Source: Veillonellaceae bacterium
GTDB lineage: Bacteria > Bacillota > Negativicutes > Veillonellales > Negativicoccaceae
Reading direction: 5' to 3'
Length of the DNA stretch: 64,000 bases
Assembly (NCBI GenBank): GCA_022771805.1
Contig: JALELM010000008.1
Span: forward strand, 62,001 to 126,000
The notes beneath the pieces were generated by a model, which did no database searches, was not told where the DNA came from, and saw only the letters and a list, made by a program, of their open reading frames with translations. This document shows, piece by piece, positions 62,927 to 64,000 of this stretch. A program made the position numbers and the translations under genes. Within the stretch, counting starts at the first letter, position 1, and each line of letters starts with the position of its first letter.

Positions 62927-64000
62927 ATGAAACGTTGGCAAAAAGCACTCGCGATCGGCCTCTTGTGCACTTCCTTTGCCTGGCAGGCGGAGCAGGCCGT
63001 CGCCGATGATCTGAGCGATCAATTGGCGGAAGTACAGTCGCAGATGCAAGAGCAGCAGCGGCGCAAAGAATTGGCCGAAATGGAGATCGGCTCGGTCTCC
63101 GAAGTCTTGCGCTCCATTCAGGCGGAACTGGATGTCGCCCTGGCGGAATTGCGGCAAATCGAAGCGGAGCTGAGTGCGGTAACCGCGAAGATTCAGGTCA
63201 CGGAACAGGAGCTGGCGGAAGCACAGGCACGTCTGGAGCGGCGGGAAGCCGTCATGAATAAACGCCTGCGTGATATTTATATGCACGGCAAGTTGAACTA
63301 CTTGGAAGTCATCATGGGCGCGAAAAGTTTCGGCGATTTTGTCAATCGCCTGGAATTTCTGAAACGGATCGTTTCTGCGGATTTGCGCCTGATTGAAGAA
63401 ATACGGAAAGAACGCGAAGTAATTCTCGCCAAGAAGCAGGTTCTGGAAGAGCAGCGACTGGAACTTGCCAGGTTGCAGCAACAGGCACAGGCGAAGAAAG
63501 ACATGGTGGAAGAAAAGAAAGAGGAACAGCTGATCGTTCTGAATCGTCTGCAATACGAAAAATCCCTGGCGGAAGAATCGTACAATGAACTGCAGGCGAC
63601 GAGTCAGGCGATTGAGGAACGGATCCGCGCCCGCCAAAACGCCGGCACCAGTGCCGGTCAGGCTACGCAGGGCACGGGCGTCTTCATGTGGCCGGTGCAG
63701 GGGCCGATCACGTCGCCCTTCGGCTATCGTATTCACCCGATTTTCGGCACGCAGATTTATCACTCGGGGATAGATATCGGCGTGGACAGCGGTACGCCCG
63801 TTGCCGCGGCGGACAGCGGTGTCGTGGTGGACGCGGATTGGCTCGGCGGTTACGGTTATGCCGTCATTATCGACCACGGGAACGGTTTGAGTACCTTGTA
63901 TGCACACAACTCGGAATTGATCGTTTCCCCGGGGCAGTCGGTGCAAAAAGGGCAGACGATCGCATATTCCGGCTCTACCGGCTATTCGACCGGGCCGCAT
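62927..64000 (+). CDS. EnvC-like coiled-coil M23 peptidase-domain protein (3' end outside window)
   Basis: The first 358 codons of an exported protein: a signal peptide (about 1-26), a long coiled coil (about 30-230, rich in Glu/Gln/Arg), and the start of a LytM/M23 domain (from about 252: VQGPITSPFGYRIHPIFGTQIYHSGIDIG, then ...DADWLGGYGYAVIIDHGNGLSTLYAHNSEL). His and Asp zinc ligands of the first motif are present (YHSGIDIG), and YAHN is seen; the sequence ends before the last conserved His can be checked. Placed directly after ftsEX, it is the probable hydrolase or activator controlled by that complex. Confidence 0.9.
   Translation, partial: MKRWQKALAIGLLCTSFAWQAEQAVADDLSDQLAEVQSQMQEQQRRKELAEMEIGSVSEVLRSIQAELDVALAELRQIEAELSAVTAKIQVTEQELAEAQARLERREAVMNKRLRDIYMHGKLNYLEVIMGAKSFGDFVNRLEFLKRIVSADLRLIEEIRKEREVILAKKQVLEEQRLELARLQQQAQAKKDMVEEKKEEQLIVLNRLQYEKSLAEESYNELQATSQAIEERIRARQNAGTSAGQATQGTGVFMWPVQGPITSPFGYRIHPIFGTQIYHSGIDIGVDSGTPVAAADSGVVVDADWLGGYGYAVIIDHGNGLSTLYAHNSELIVSPGQSVQKGQTIAYSGSTGYSTGPH

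Overview
The window is a gene-dense, GC-rich bacterial chromosome segment, almost all of it coding on the + strand. The gene set is that of a Firmicute: a PolC-type replicase, ctsR-mcsA-mcsB-clpC, a DegV/FakA fatty-acid kinase pair, MutS2, Hpf, and an RF2 gene with a programmed frameshift. GC-rich codon use, a fused ispDF, a SpeD-like decarboxylase, hfq and a csaB/DUF5693 pair make a Negativicute (Veillonella/Megasphaera/Dialister relatives) the most likely source. That placement is inference; no rRNA or other species-level marker is present.

Layout. 1-6615: mismatch repair and tRNA-modification run (mutS 3' part, mutL, RsmJ-like methyltransferase, miaA, hfq, a PLP lyase of the YnbB family), tightly overlapped. 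6612-6766: tRNA-Val(GAC) with its own consensus promoter and terminator. 6789-8914: an EamA exporter and a convergent M29 aminopeptidase. 8968-17676: comEA, comEC, holA, a VanW-family protein and polC (DNA uptake plus replicase subunits). 17677-18936: a visibly AT-richer, low-density patch with a small lipoprotein behind a 16-bp palindromic tandem array, and a candidate small RNA made of two 38-bp tandem hairpin units plus a terminator. 18938-28633: rpsB, tsf, pyrH, frr, a small unknown gene, uppS, cdsA, dxr, rseP, ispG and proS, covering translation, prenyl-lipid and phospholipid synthesis and membrane proteolysis. 28703-34829: a U32 peptidase, mutS2, an alpha/beta hydrolase and an unknown protein. 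34839-37356: DegV and FakA. 37390-37872: speD-like gene on the minus strand.

38029-47792: the class III heat-shock operon ctsR-mcsA-mcsB-clpC, then radA, a YacL-like PIN/TRAM protein, ispDF and gltX. 47853-51047: a polar amino-acid ABC transporter with two separately promoted binding lipoproteins and a permease/ATPase pair. 51098-55747: cold-shock protein, hpf, secA and prfB. 55760-64000: a DUF2993 protein, a DUF5693 membrane protein, csaB, split transketolase, ftsEX and the start of an M23 murein-hydrolase activator-like protein, i.e. an envelope and division block.

The points most worth a second look are: the candidate sRNA at 18696-18804; a PolC with no DnaQ-type exonuclease inserted in its PHP domain; a SpeD homologue in which the position equivalent to the catalytic Cys83 is Phe; the 16-bp period dyad array at 17794-17857; a ComEC whose C-terminal metallo-beta-lactamase-like region has no metal motif; and shared operator-like sequence in two amino-acid transporter promoters. 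Everything here was read by eye; no database search was possible.
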